A stretch of 7,371 nt of DNA from Gammaproteobacteria bacterium. Its GTDB lineage: Bacteria > Pseudomonadota > Gammaproteobacteria > Pseudomonadales > Pseudomonadaceae. The stretch is from assembly GCA_012513235.1 (NCBI GenBank), contig JAAZCO010000089.1:1-7371 (forward strand), given 5' to 3'. Every line of letters starts with the position of its first letter. Positions within the stretch are counted from its first letter, which is position 1. Below are positions 1 through 6,038 of the stretch, in pieces. The position numbers and the translations under genes were made by a program. The notes under the pieces were generated by a model that saw only the letters and a program-made list of their open reading frames with translations, had not been told where the DNA came from and did not search any database.

Positions 1-1547
1 AGTTGCGCTGAGCTGAGCTGCAGCTCTTTTATCAGGCGATGATTACCTAGGTAATAGCGTGTGCCAGCAATGATGCCACTGCTACCGCGCCCTAATAACG
101 CTTGGAAATTACTGACGGAGTACCAATTGTCTTGCTGTTCGAGAAAGGCCTGCTCAATGGCCAGTGAGACCGGGTGGTCGGAGCGCGCAGCGAGGCTGGC
201 GGCTAAATGTTGTGCAATGTTGTCAGTGTCATTTAACAATACTGTTTGGGTTAGCACTGGTGTGCCATGGGTGAGGGTGCCGGTTTTATCAAAAGCAATG
301 GTGGTGAGCGCTTTGCCTTGCTCTAAAAACACTCCACCCTTAATTAAAATGCCTTGGCGAGCTGCTTGCGTGAGGGCACTGACCACTGCGACGGGCGTTG
401 AAATCACCAGAGCACAGGGGCAAGCGATGACGAGTAAGACCAGTGCTTTATACAGCCAAGCAGCCCACAGCCCAGCAAAAAATAAGGGCGGTACAATCGC
501 TACTAAACAGGCAATCGCTACCACGATAGGCGTATACACCTTGGCAAAGCGGTCAATAAAACGCTGCGTCGGTGCGCGGCTGCCTTGGGCTTCTTCAACG
601 GCATGGATAATGCGCGCTAAGGTTGAGTTATCACGGGTGGCAGTCGTGACGTATTCTAAAGCGCCTTGCATATTGATACTGCCAGCAAATACAGGGCTAT
701 CAATGGTCTTTTCTACCGGCAGGCTTTCACCCGTAATCGGCGCTTGATTGACCGTTGAGTTACCACTGACAACTGTGCCATCCAGCGGTATTCTTTCACC
801 TGGCTGTAAACGTACGCGGCTGCCGATGGCAACGCTATCAGCAGCACGGTTTTGCCAGCTGTTATCAACAAAAATCATTGCTGTTTCTGGAGCTAATTCT
901 AAAACGCTATGAATGGCATAACGTGCGCGATCCAAGGACTTGGACTCAATCCACTCGGCTAAGGCGAATAAAAAAGTCACCATCGCAGCTTCTGGCCAAT
1001 GGCCAATAAATAACGCACCTGTGACTGCAATAGTCATTAATGCATTGATATTGAGATTGCCATTGCGTATCGCAATCCAGCCTTTTTTCAGCACCGGGAC
1101 ACCGACCGTGGCGAGCACAATTAAGGTGAGCACAATCACCGCCCAGTGGCTGTCGCCGATAGTCCACTCTACAAGCTCGGCGGCAGTCGCAGCGATACCG
1201 GCTAAGAGCAGCGGCCAGAGTTTAGACTGTGTGGTTGCGGCGCTGCTGTTGTCAGTATCAGCCTGCTGCAAGTGCGGCTTAAAGCCGATGCTATTCAATG
1301 CGTTGATAATGTCGTCCAAGGCTGATGCCAGATGACTGACGGTCAGTTGGCGGCGCATCAGGTTAAATTCAACTGCGCTGATATTGCTTAAAGTCGCTAG
1401 CTTGCTACGAATTAACTGCTCTTCGGTTGGGCAGTCCATCTCAGTAATAATAAAGATGCTGGTGGTGTGGGTTGGATCTTTTGGTGCTTGAGTTGTAGGT
1501 GCGGTTTGTGTGTGAGGTATACCGCATTCAGTTTTGCAGGATTTCAT
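1..1547 (-). CDS. cadA: Zn2+/Cd2+/Pb2+-exporting P1B-type ATPase, C-terminal part beyond the left edge
   Basis: Inner-membrane pump that uses ATP to export soft divalent metals (zinc, cadmium, lead) from the cytoplasm. The 515 codons visible from the ATG at 1547 contain, in order: a Cys/His-bearing N-terminus (C4, C8, H12); a heavy-metal-associated domain at about 30-95 with the loop MDCPTEE (37-43); four hydrophobic segments at about 110-200; the actuator loop ITGES (TGES 272-275); two more membrane segments at about 340-386 carrying the metal-site motif CPC (376-378); the phosphorylation motif DKTGTLT (D420); and the nucleotide-domain HP motif (H458-P459). The rest of the ATP-binding and P domains and the last helices lie outside the window. 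CPC plus DCPTEE points to the P1B-2 (CadA/ZntA) group rather than copper pumps; the exact metal is inferred. The start is supported by GGAG five bases upstream. The gene begins 37 bp after rsmE on the same strand, and no MerR-type regulator is visible. The reading frame is open throughout. Confidence 0.93.
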   Translation of the reverse strand, partial: MKSCKTECGIPHTQTAPTTQAPKDPTHTTSIFIITEMDCPTEEQLIRSKLATLSNISAVEFNLMRRQLTVSHLASALDDIINALNSIGFKPHLQQADTDNSSAATTQSKLWPLLLAGIAATAAELVEWTIGDSHWAVIVLTLIVLATVGVPVLKKGWIAIRNGNLNINALMTIAVTGALFIGHWPEAAMVTFLFALAEWIESKSLDRARYAIHSVLELAPETAMIFVDNSWQNRAADSVAIGSRVRLQPGERIPLDGTVVSGNSTVNQAPITGESLPVEKTIDSPVFAGSINMQGALEYVTTATRDNSTLARIIHAVEEAQGSRAPTQRFIDRFAKVYTPIVVAIACLVAIVPPLFFAGLWAAWLYKALVLLVIACPCALVISTPVAVVSALTQAARQGILIKGGVFLEQGKALTTIAFDKTGTLTHGTPVLTQTVLLNDTDNIAQHLAASLAARSDHPVSLAIEQAFLEQQDNWYSVSNFQALLGRGSSGIIAGTRYYLGNHRLIKELQLSSAQ

Positions 1548-1552
1548 AGGCA

Positions 1553-1556
1553 CTCC
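1553..1556 (-). promoter_or_regulatory. Ribosome binding site of the metal ATPase gene
   Basis: GGAG on the minus strand lies five bases before the ATG at 1547 and fixes that start. It partly overlaps one arm of a short potential hairpin (arms 1550-1554 and 1563-1567, GCACT/AGTGC). The binding site is clear; any effect of the hairpin is speculative. Confidence 0.7.
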
Positions 1557-1584
1557 AAAGCCAGTGCTGAGCTGCAAGTTGCGC

Positions 1585-2292
1585 TTAAAATAATCGTGCT
1601 AAGAGCGCTGGGACTGCAGTTTCGACACGTAAAATACGTTCACCTAACTGTACAGGTTTTAAGCCCGCCTGCATCAGTAAGTCCACCTCATAAGGAATCC
1701 AACCCCCTTCAGGACCAATCGCCAAAGTCACGGGCTCATTGAGGCCGCGTGGGCACTCAGGGAAATCACCTGGGTGTGCAATTAAGCCGCGCGTATTGGC
1801 TACCAGAGCAGGCAGTTCATCTTGTACAAAAGGCTTAAAGCGTTTGGCCAAAATCACTTCTGGCAACACAGTGTCGCGAGCTTGTTCCAGGCCTAAAATC
1901 AACTCCGCCATGATGGCTTCAGGTTTTAAAAACGGCGTTTGCCAAAAACTTTTTTCCACGCGATAACTGTTGATTAACACCAGCTTATCCACGCCCATAC
2001 TGGCAATGGTTTGCAAGGTGCGGCGCAGCATCTTCGGTCGCGGTAAAGCCAACAGCAGAGTGATTGGCAGTTTCGCCGGTGGCGGGTCAAGGAGTTCGAC
2101 TTGCAGTTCGGCGTACTGTGCATCAATGGCGAGCACTGTGGCTTGGCCTTGTAGCCCAGCTAAACGTCCGGCGCGCAGCTTTTGGCCAACGCTGGCTTGG
2201 TTAACAGTGTTGAGGTGGTGTAAGCGCCGATCACTAATGCGAACGCGGTCAGCACTGATAAAGTCAGCATCGTGCAGCAGCAGTAAATTCAT
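1585..2292 (-). CDS. rsmE: RsmE-family rRNA (uridine-N3) methyltransferase, divergent Pseudomonas type
   Basis: A 235-residue SPOUT-class methyltransferase. The family enzyme methylates N3 of U1498 in 16S rRNA using S-adenosylmethionine. Residues 1-70 fit the N-terminal PUA-like RNA-binding domain. About 75-235 is the trefoil-knot catalytic domain, marked by GPEGGW (193-198) and LGERILRVETA (216-226), the two loops that bind the cofactor. Length is close to the usual figure of about 240. The start codon overlaps the tatC stop as ATGA, so translation is probably coupled to tatC. Several motifs typical of classical RsmE are altered: the N-terminal HLxxVLR signature reads HHLNTVNQA (25-33), and the usual ATELGV reads IASMGV (96-101). 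From memory, P. aeruginosa has both this tat-linked version (PA5071) and a second RsmE (PA0419). The fold and SAM-dependent methyltransferase role are secure; the exact target nucleotide is less so. Confidence 0.9.
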   Translation of the reverse strand: MNLLLLHDADFISADRVRISDRRLHHLNTVNQASVGQKLRAGRLAGLQGQATVLAIDAQYAELQVELLDPPPAKLPITLLLALPRPKMLRRTLQTIASMGVDKLVLINSYRVEKSFWQTPFLKPEAIMAELILGLEQARDTVLPEVILAKRFKPFVQDELPALVANTRGLIAHPGDFPECPRGLNEPVTLAIGPEGGWIPYEVDLLMQAGLKPVQLGERILRVETAVPALLARLF

Positions 2293-3092
2293 GGTTGCAC
2301 TGAGGGCGTGTGTTCATCGTCATTGTCAGCAGACTCTGTTGCTGCCGCTGTTTGAGTCTCGCGCTCTTTTTGAATCAAACTGCCAAATAAGACGCCCACT
2401 TCAAACAGAAACCACATCGGAATCGCGAGTAAGGTTTGCGAAAAAACATCGGGAGGTGTCAGTAGCATGCCGACCAGAAAGCAGCCGACAATCACATAAG
2501 GACGGCTTTTACGCAGAGTGGCAACATTGACGAGGCCGATCCACACTAACAAAAAAGTCGCTACGGGGATTTCAAAGGCGACGCCAAAGGCAAAAAAGAG
2601 TGTTAATACAAAGTCTAAATACTGACCAATATCGGTCATCATTTCGACGCCTTGTGGCGTTACGCTGGCAAAAAAGCCAAACATAATTGGAAACACCACA
2701 AAGTAAGCAAAGGCCATCCCCGCATAGAATAAAAACACGCTGGCAATCAGTAATGGTACCGCGATACGTTTTTCATGCTTATACAAGCCTGGCGCAATAA
2801 AACCCCAGATTTGCTGCAAAATCACCGGCATGCTGAGAAACAGCGATACCACCATGGTGAGCTTAAAGGGCGTTAAAAACGGTGAGGCTACACCCGTGGC
2901 AATCATAGTCGCGCCTTCGGGCAGATAAGCACGTAGCGGTGCTGCAACTAAGGCATAAATATCTTGCGCGAAGTAAAACAGTCCAGCAAAAATCACCAAC
3001 ACTGCTACCACGCAGCGCAATAAGCGCGTGCGTAATTCAGTGAGATGGGCAACCAAAGGCATATTGGTGTCGGGCTGCTGCGGTGTACTCAT
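2289..3092 (-). CDS. tatC: Sec-independent protein translocase subunit TatC
   Basis: Multispanning inner-membrane core of the twin-arginine translocase. With TatB it forms the receptor that reads the RR motif in signal peptides of folded substrates. The 267 residues contain six hydrophobic segments and the TatC landmarks: HLTELR (16-21) with E19, P52, SPFLTPFKLT (70-79), FIAPGLYKHEKR (98-109) with E107, AFGVAFEIPV (168-177) with E174, and LTPPDVFSQ (211-219) with D215. These acidic residues and P52 match E. coli E15, E103, E170, D211 and P48 with a constant offset of four, as expected from the slightly longer N-terminus. The C-terminal tail after about residue 245 is charged and cytoplasmic. 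The start overlaps the tatB stop (ATGA), and the stop overlaps the rsmE start in the same way. Confidence 0.98.
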   Translation of the reverse strand: MSTPQQPDTNMPLVAHLTELRTRLLRCVVAVLVIFAGLFYFAQDIYALVAAPLRAYLPEGATMIATGVASPFLTPFKLTMVVSLFLSMPVILQQIWGFIAPGLYKHEKRIAVPLLIASVFLFYAGMAFAYFVVFPIMFGFFASVTPQGVEMMTDIGQYLDFVLTLFFAFGVAFEIPVATFLLVWIGLVNVATLRKSRPYVIVGCFLVGMLLTPPDVFSQTLLAIPMWFLFEVGVLFGSLIQKERETQTAAATESADNDDEHTPSVQP

Positions 3093-3415
3093 GAGGATTG
3101 CTCTTTATCAGCTTGAGTGCTGTCTTTAATCAGGGTGTCTAATGGCTTATCGCTGAGTACTTGCTGCGCCTTTGCGGCGGTTTCTTTGAGTATTTTGCGC
3201 TCTTTTTCGAGAATCTCTTCGTTGCGCAGTTCGCGCCGAATATCATCTGCCCCCAGCTCGCGCTCCACATCTTCTTTAATGGAGTTAAAGCCACGCTTGA
3301 TACGCCCCAGCCATAAGCCAGCTACTCGAGCAGCACCGGGTAAACGCTCAGGACCCAGCACTAGGAGGGCCACTACACCAATGAGCAGCAGTTCAGAAAA
3401 GCCGATATCAAACAT
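3089..3415 (-). CDS. tatB: Sec-independent protein translocase subunit TatB
   Basis: Single-span inner-membrane partner of TatC in the substrate-receptor complex. The 108 residues show the TatB pattern: a short periplasmic N-terminus, MFDIGFSEL with E8, one transmembrane helix at about 6-21, the hinge GPERLP (21-26), and a long amphipathic charged helix from about 27 to 85. E8 and the G-P hinge separate it from TatA, which has FGTKRL here. It is short for TatB (E. coli 171 residues; Pseudomonas about 140, from memory). The missing length is in the poorly conserved C-terminal tail, while the functional N-terminal half is complete. It starts 8 bp after the tatA stop, has only a weak ribosome binding site, and overlaps tatC by four bases. 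Confidence 0.97.
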   Translation of the reverse strand: MFDIGFSELLLIGVVALLVLGPERLPGAARVAGLWLGRIKRGFNSIKEDVERELGADDIRRELRNEEILEKERKILKETAAKAQQVLSDKPLDTLIKDSTQADKEQSS

Positions 3416-3423
3416 GGGTTAGC

Positions 3424-3660
3424 TCATTTTTTAGCTGAAGGATCTTCAACGTGCTCTGCTTTAGCATCAAAGGTTTGCCCTGTTGCTTCAGTCTTTTCTA
3501 CCGTTGGTGTGGGTTTGTCTTCAGTGCTGTCGACTGCTTTTTTAAAGCCCTTGATGGCATCACCTAAATCACCGCCGATGCCTTTCAAGCGCTTAGTACC
3601 AAAGAGTAAAACCACGATGGCTAAAATAATCAGTAATTGCCAAATGCTAATGCCGCCCAT
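3424..3660 (-). CDS. tatA: Sec-independent protein translocase subunit TatA
   Basis: Pore- or patch-forming component of the twin-arginine translocase, which oligomerises around the TatBC-substrate complex. The 78-residue protein opens with MGGISIWQLLII, the classic gammaproteobacterial TatA N-terminus with Q8 in the membrane span. One helix (about 6-20) follows, then the hinge FGTKRL (20-25), an amphipathic helix with the conserved IKGFKKA (36-42, F39), and an acidic, lysine-rich low-complexity tail from 45 onward. Length is normal. It lies 23 bp after hisE and 8 bp before tatB. Its ribosome binding site is the strongest among the tat genes, which fits the need for much more TatA than TatB or TatC. 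Confidence 0.98.
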   Translation of the reverse strand: MGGISIWQLLIILAIVVLLFGTKRLKGIGGDLGDAIKGFKKAVDSTEDKPTPTVEKTEATGQTFDAKAEHVEDPSAKK

Positions 3661-3668
3661 AATGTGTA

Positions 3669-3680
3669 CTCCGAAAAAAA
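3669..3680 (-). promoter_or_regulatory. Ribosome binding site of tatA with upstream T tract
   Basis: On the minus strand a run of seven T (3674-3680) is followed by CGGAG, whose GGAG (3669-3672) lies eight bases before the tatA ATG. A strong Shine-Dalgarno sequence behind a U-rich leader generally favours efficient initiation. No GC-rich stem precedes the T run, so it does not read as a terminator. Confidence 0.6.
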
Positions 3681-3683
3681 TAA

Positions 3684-4019
3684 TTAAGAGGGTGTGCGAG
3701 CTGCTTTTTCAGCATGTCCGGATAAACCAAAGCGGCGCTCAAGCTCTGCTAGTACCGCTTGCGGCTCTAAGTCTAAAGCAGACAACATAACTAAAGAGTG
3801 AAACCATAAGTCAGCGGTTTCATAAATCACGTCATCGTTATTTTTTGAGTGCGCAGCATCTTTTGCGGCAAGAATGGTTTCGACCGCTTCTTCACCGACT
3901 TTCTCTAAGATTTTGTTCAGCCCCTTATGATGCAAGCTGGCCACATATGATGAGCTTGGATCAGCTTTTTTGCGCGATTCAATCACTTGCGCTACGCGGC
4001 GTAATATATCGTCAGTCAT
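3684..4019 (-). CDS. hisE: Phosphoribosyl-ATP pyrophosphatase (histidine biosynthesis step 2)
   Basis: Cytoplasmic enzyme that hydrolyses phosphoribosyl-ATP to phosphoribosyl-AMP and pyrophosphate. The 111 residues form an all-alpha, MazG-like NTP pyrophosphatase: SSYVASLHHKGLNKILEKVGEEAVE (about 23-47) carries the EExxE metal-binding motif (E43, E44, E47), and the second ExxD motif is in YETADLWFH (66-74; E67, D70). Length matches stand-alone HisE. In enterics HisE is fused to HisI; here the two are separate neighbours, as in Pseudomonas. The gene starts 11 bp after hisI. A weak AAGG nine bases upstream overlaps the hisI stop codon, so coupling to hisI is likely. Confidence 0.97.
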   Translation of the reverse strand: MTDDILRRVAQVIESRKKADPSSSYVASLHHKGLNKILEKVGEEAVETILAAKDAAHSKNNDDVIYETADLWFHSLVMLSALDLEPQAVLAELERRFGLSGHAEKAARTPS

Positions 4020-4030
4020 AGGTATCAGCC

Positions 4031-4411
4031 TTAATAAATATCATTCGGGTTTTTTAGCACCGGCTCAACTGTTTGCCATTGGCCATCGGTGAGTACGCGA
4101 TAAAAGCAGCTGTGGCGGCCAGTATGGCAGGCGATATCACCGATTTGCTCAACTTTGAGGATAATAACATCAGCGTCACAGTCGAGTTGTACTTCATGCA
4201 GTTTCTGAATGTGTCCGGACTCTTCGCCTTTGCGCCAGAGTTTTTGGCGCGAGCGTGACCAGTAAATGGCGCGTTGCTCTTGAACCGTGAGCTCGAGTGA
4301 CTCACGGTTAAGCCACGCGACCATTAACACGCGATTAGTTTTATAATCCTGGGCGATGGCGGGAATTAAGCCTTTTTCGTCCCATTTAATAGCGTCTAAC
4401 CAGTTGCTCAT
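4031..4411 (-). CDS. hisI: Phosphoribosyl-AMP cyclohydrolase (histidine biosynthesis step 3)
   Basis: Zinc/magnesium enzyme that opens the adenine ring of phosphoribosyl-AMP, acting on the product of HisE. With the ATG at 4411 the protein is 126 residues. It has the substrate region YWSRSRQKLWRKGEESGH (50-67), the metal motif DCDAD (77-81, with C78), and CHTGRHSC (95-102) bearing the other two zinc cysteines, C95 and C102. A TTG five codons further upstream would add IENTM-type residues. I prefer the ATG because the protein then begins MSNWLDAIKW, matching the start of Pseudomonas HisI as I remember it (MKDWLDEIHW), and because TTGAG sits six bases before it. The gene follows ubiB after 49 bp, the largest gap in the window, and precedes hisE by 11 bp. 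Confidence 0.97.
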   Translation of the reverse strand: MSNWLDAIKWDEKGLIPAIAQDYKTNRVLMVAWLNRESLELTVQEQRAIYWSRSRQKLWRKGEESGHIQKLHEVQLDCDADVIILKVEQIGDIACHTGRHSCFYRVLTDGQWQTVEPVLKNPNDIY

Positions 4412-4417
4412 AGTGTT

Positions 4418-4422
4418 CTCAA
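4418..4422 (-). promoter_or_regulatory. Ribosome binding site deciding the hisI start
   Basis: TTGAG on the minus strand lies six bases before the ATG at 4411. The alternative TTG start (4426-4424) lies just upstream of this site and would make it part of the coding sequence. This supports the shorter, 126-residue HisI. Confidence 0.5.
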
Positions 4423-4460
4423 TCAATATTAATAGATAAGTAGCGTAGCGGCGGCTGTTG

Positions 4461-6038
4461 TTAGCGGCGCAGTACCAGCACTAAACCTGCACCAAGCATC
4501 AACCAAGCCGGCCAGGTTGCCAGTTCTGCCGTCAGTCCTAATTGTGCACTGCCGACTAATAAGCCTGCGCCCACTACTTTATACAGCCAGACTTGCGAGC
4601 TGTGCTCTTGCACCGGTGCTGCGCTGAACTTTTCCACGCTATCACGCAACATATTGGCCACATGCGGTAGCTTTTCAAATTGTTGCTGCAGGTTACCCAG
4701 TACATGCTTGGGCATGTAACGCTCACGCATCCAGCGCTCAAGGTAGGGCTGGGCGGTGCTCCATAAATCTAAATCCGGATACAATTGGCGACCTAAACCT
4801 TCGATATTCAGTAAGGTTTTTTGCAATAACACCAACTGCGGTTGCACTTCCATATTAAAACGGCGTGCGGTATTAAATAAATGCAGGAGCAAATGGCCAA
4901 AAGAAATATCTTTTAAGGGACGCTCAAAAATTGGCTCACAGACAGTACGAATCGCCGCTTCAAATTCATTCACTCGAGTATCGCTGGGCACCCAACCGGA
5001 ATCAATATGCAGTTGTGCGACTTTGCGGTAATCGCGTTTAAAGAAGGCTAAGAGGTTACGTGCTAGGTAATCTTGGTCTTCTGGAGTGAGCGAGCCAATA
5101 ATGCCGCAGTCAATCGCTATATATTGCGGGTCCCACGGCGTACGGGTGCTGACAAAAATATTGCCTGGGTGCATATCAGCATGGAAAAAGCTGTCACGAA
5201 ACACTTGGGTGAAAAAGATCTCCACGCCACGTTCAGCCAGTTTTTTCAGATCAGTGCCTTGGTCAGTTAAGGTCGCCATATCAGTGACGGCTACGCCATA
5301 GATACGCTCCATCACTAGCACTTTAGGGCGGCTCCATTGCCAGTAAATTTGCGGTACATAGAGCAAAGGGGAATCGATAAAGTTACGGCGTAATTGGCTC
5401 GCATTGGCGGCTTCACGCAGTAGATCTAGCTCATCATAGATGGTCTTTTCGTAATCGCTGACCACTTCTTTAGGGTGTAAGCGCCGCGCCTCAGGTGACA
5501 TGCGCTCAACCAGACTGGCGAGCAATAAGAGCCAAGCAATATCTTGAGCAATCACTGGTTTAAGACCGGGGCGAATCACTTTGACCACGACGTCTTCGCC
5601 AGTTTTTAGGCGGGCCGCATGCACCTGTGCAATCGAAGCCGAGGCCAATGGCGTACTGGAAAAACTACTGAAGATGTCGCTAATGGGCGCGCCCAGCTGC
5701 TCTTCAATCAGTTGCATGGATTGTTCCGACGAAAAAGGCGGCACTTGATCTTGTAGCTTAGCCATTTCGTCGGCGATATCTGGCGGTAGTAAATCGCGAC
5801 GCGTGGATAAGATTTGCCCAAACTTCACAAACACCGGGCCTAAATCTTCCAGTGCTAAACGTAAGGCTGCACCCCGTTCGAGCGTTGATGCACTACGCGG
5901 TAACCAGCGCCAGGGCATGAGTATTTGCAGAACGCGCACATATAGAGGCAAGGGCAGGGCAAAGACTAAATCATCCAAGCGGTAACGAATGGTGACCCGC
6001 AGAATGCGCCACAGGCGGCGGATAGCAAGCAGCTTCAT
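4461..6038 (-). CDS. ubiB: Ubiquinone biosynthesis protein UbiB, atypical kinase/ATPase (ABC1/ADCK family)
   Basis: Membrane-anchored member of the UbiB protein-kinase-like family, needed for ubiquinone synthesis. The family shows ATPase activity and is thought to help handle or extract lipid intermediates. The 525 residues (E. coli about 546) contain the family-specific KFGQ motif (72-75), the alanine-rich nucleotide loop ASASIAQVH (132-140) replacing the glycine-rich loop of normal kinases, the ATP-binding lysine K153, the catalytic-loop HADMHPGN (286-293; D288, N293), and the metal-binding DCG (D310) in place of DFG. These residues fall at the same numbers as in E. coli UbiB. Two C-terminal hydrophobic segments (about 485-503 and 508-522) form the membrane anchor. 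The start overlaps the ubiJ stop by four bases (ATGA), so the genes are probably translated together. Confidence 0.98.
   Translation of the reverse strand: MKLLAIRRLWRILRVTIRYRLDDLVFALPLPLYVRVLQILMPWRWLPRSASTLERGAALRLALEDLGPVFVKFGQILSTRRDLLPPDIADEMAKLQDQVPPFSSEQSMQLIEEQLGAPISDIFSSFSSTPLASASIAQVHAARLKTGEDVVVKVIRPGLKPVIAQDIAWLLLLASLVERMSPEARRLHPKEVVSDYEKTIYDELDLLREAANASQLRRNFIDSPLLYVPQIYWQWSRPKVLVMERIYGVAVTDMATLTDQGTDLKKLAERGVEIFFTQVFRDSFFHADMHPGNIFVSTRTPWDPQYIAIDCGIIGSLTPEDQDYLARNLLAFFKRDYRKVAQLHIDSGWVPSDTRVNEFEAAIRTVCEPIFERPLKDISFGHLLLHLFNTARRFNMEVQPQLVLLQKTLLNIEGLGRQLYPDLDLWSTAQPYLERWMRERYMPKHVLGNLQQQFEKLPHVANMLRDSVEKFSAAPVQEHSSQVWLYKVVGAGLLVGSAQLGLTAELATWPAWLMLGAGLVLVLRR

Noticed and set aside
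15..26. Perfect 12-base palindrome GAGCTGCAGCTC
   Set aside because: It lies inside the ATPase coding sequence and encodes ordinary residues; one short palindrome in several kilobases is expected by chance.
61..1335. Plus-strand open frames opposite the ATPase gene (for example 61-747 and 940-1335)
   Set aside because: They are antisense to a continuous minus-strand frame with full P-type ATPase motifs, and their translations resemble no family I know.
1548..1640. MerR/CadR-type operator (long spacer with a dyad) in front of the metal ATPase
   Set aside because: I could not find the characteristic dyad or well-placed -35 and -10 hexamers in the gap or the end of rsmE.
1970..2530. Plus-strand open frame of 186 codons across rsmE and tatC
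   Set aside because: It lies antisense to two well-identified genes and their overlap junction, and its translation has low-complexity, serine- and arginine-rich shadow composition.
3661..3690. T run between hisE and tatA as a rho-independent terminator
   Set aside because: No stable GC-rich stem precedes the seven T on the minus strand; the run leads into the tatA ribosome binding site.
4424..4426. TTG start for hisI giving 131 residues
   Set aside because: The downstream ATG has a well-spaced ribosome binding site and gives the N-terminus expected for the family.
4412..4460. Promoter for hisI in the 49-bp gap, with a TATTAAT -10-like stretch
   Set aside because: No credible -35 element is found at the right distance, and AT-rich -10-like words are common by chance. 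A promoter here remains possible but is not supported.
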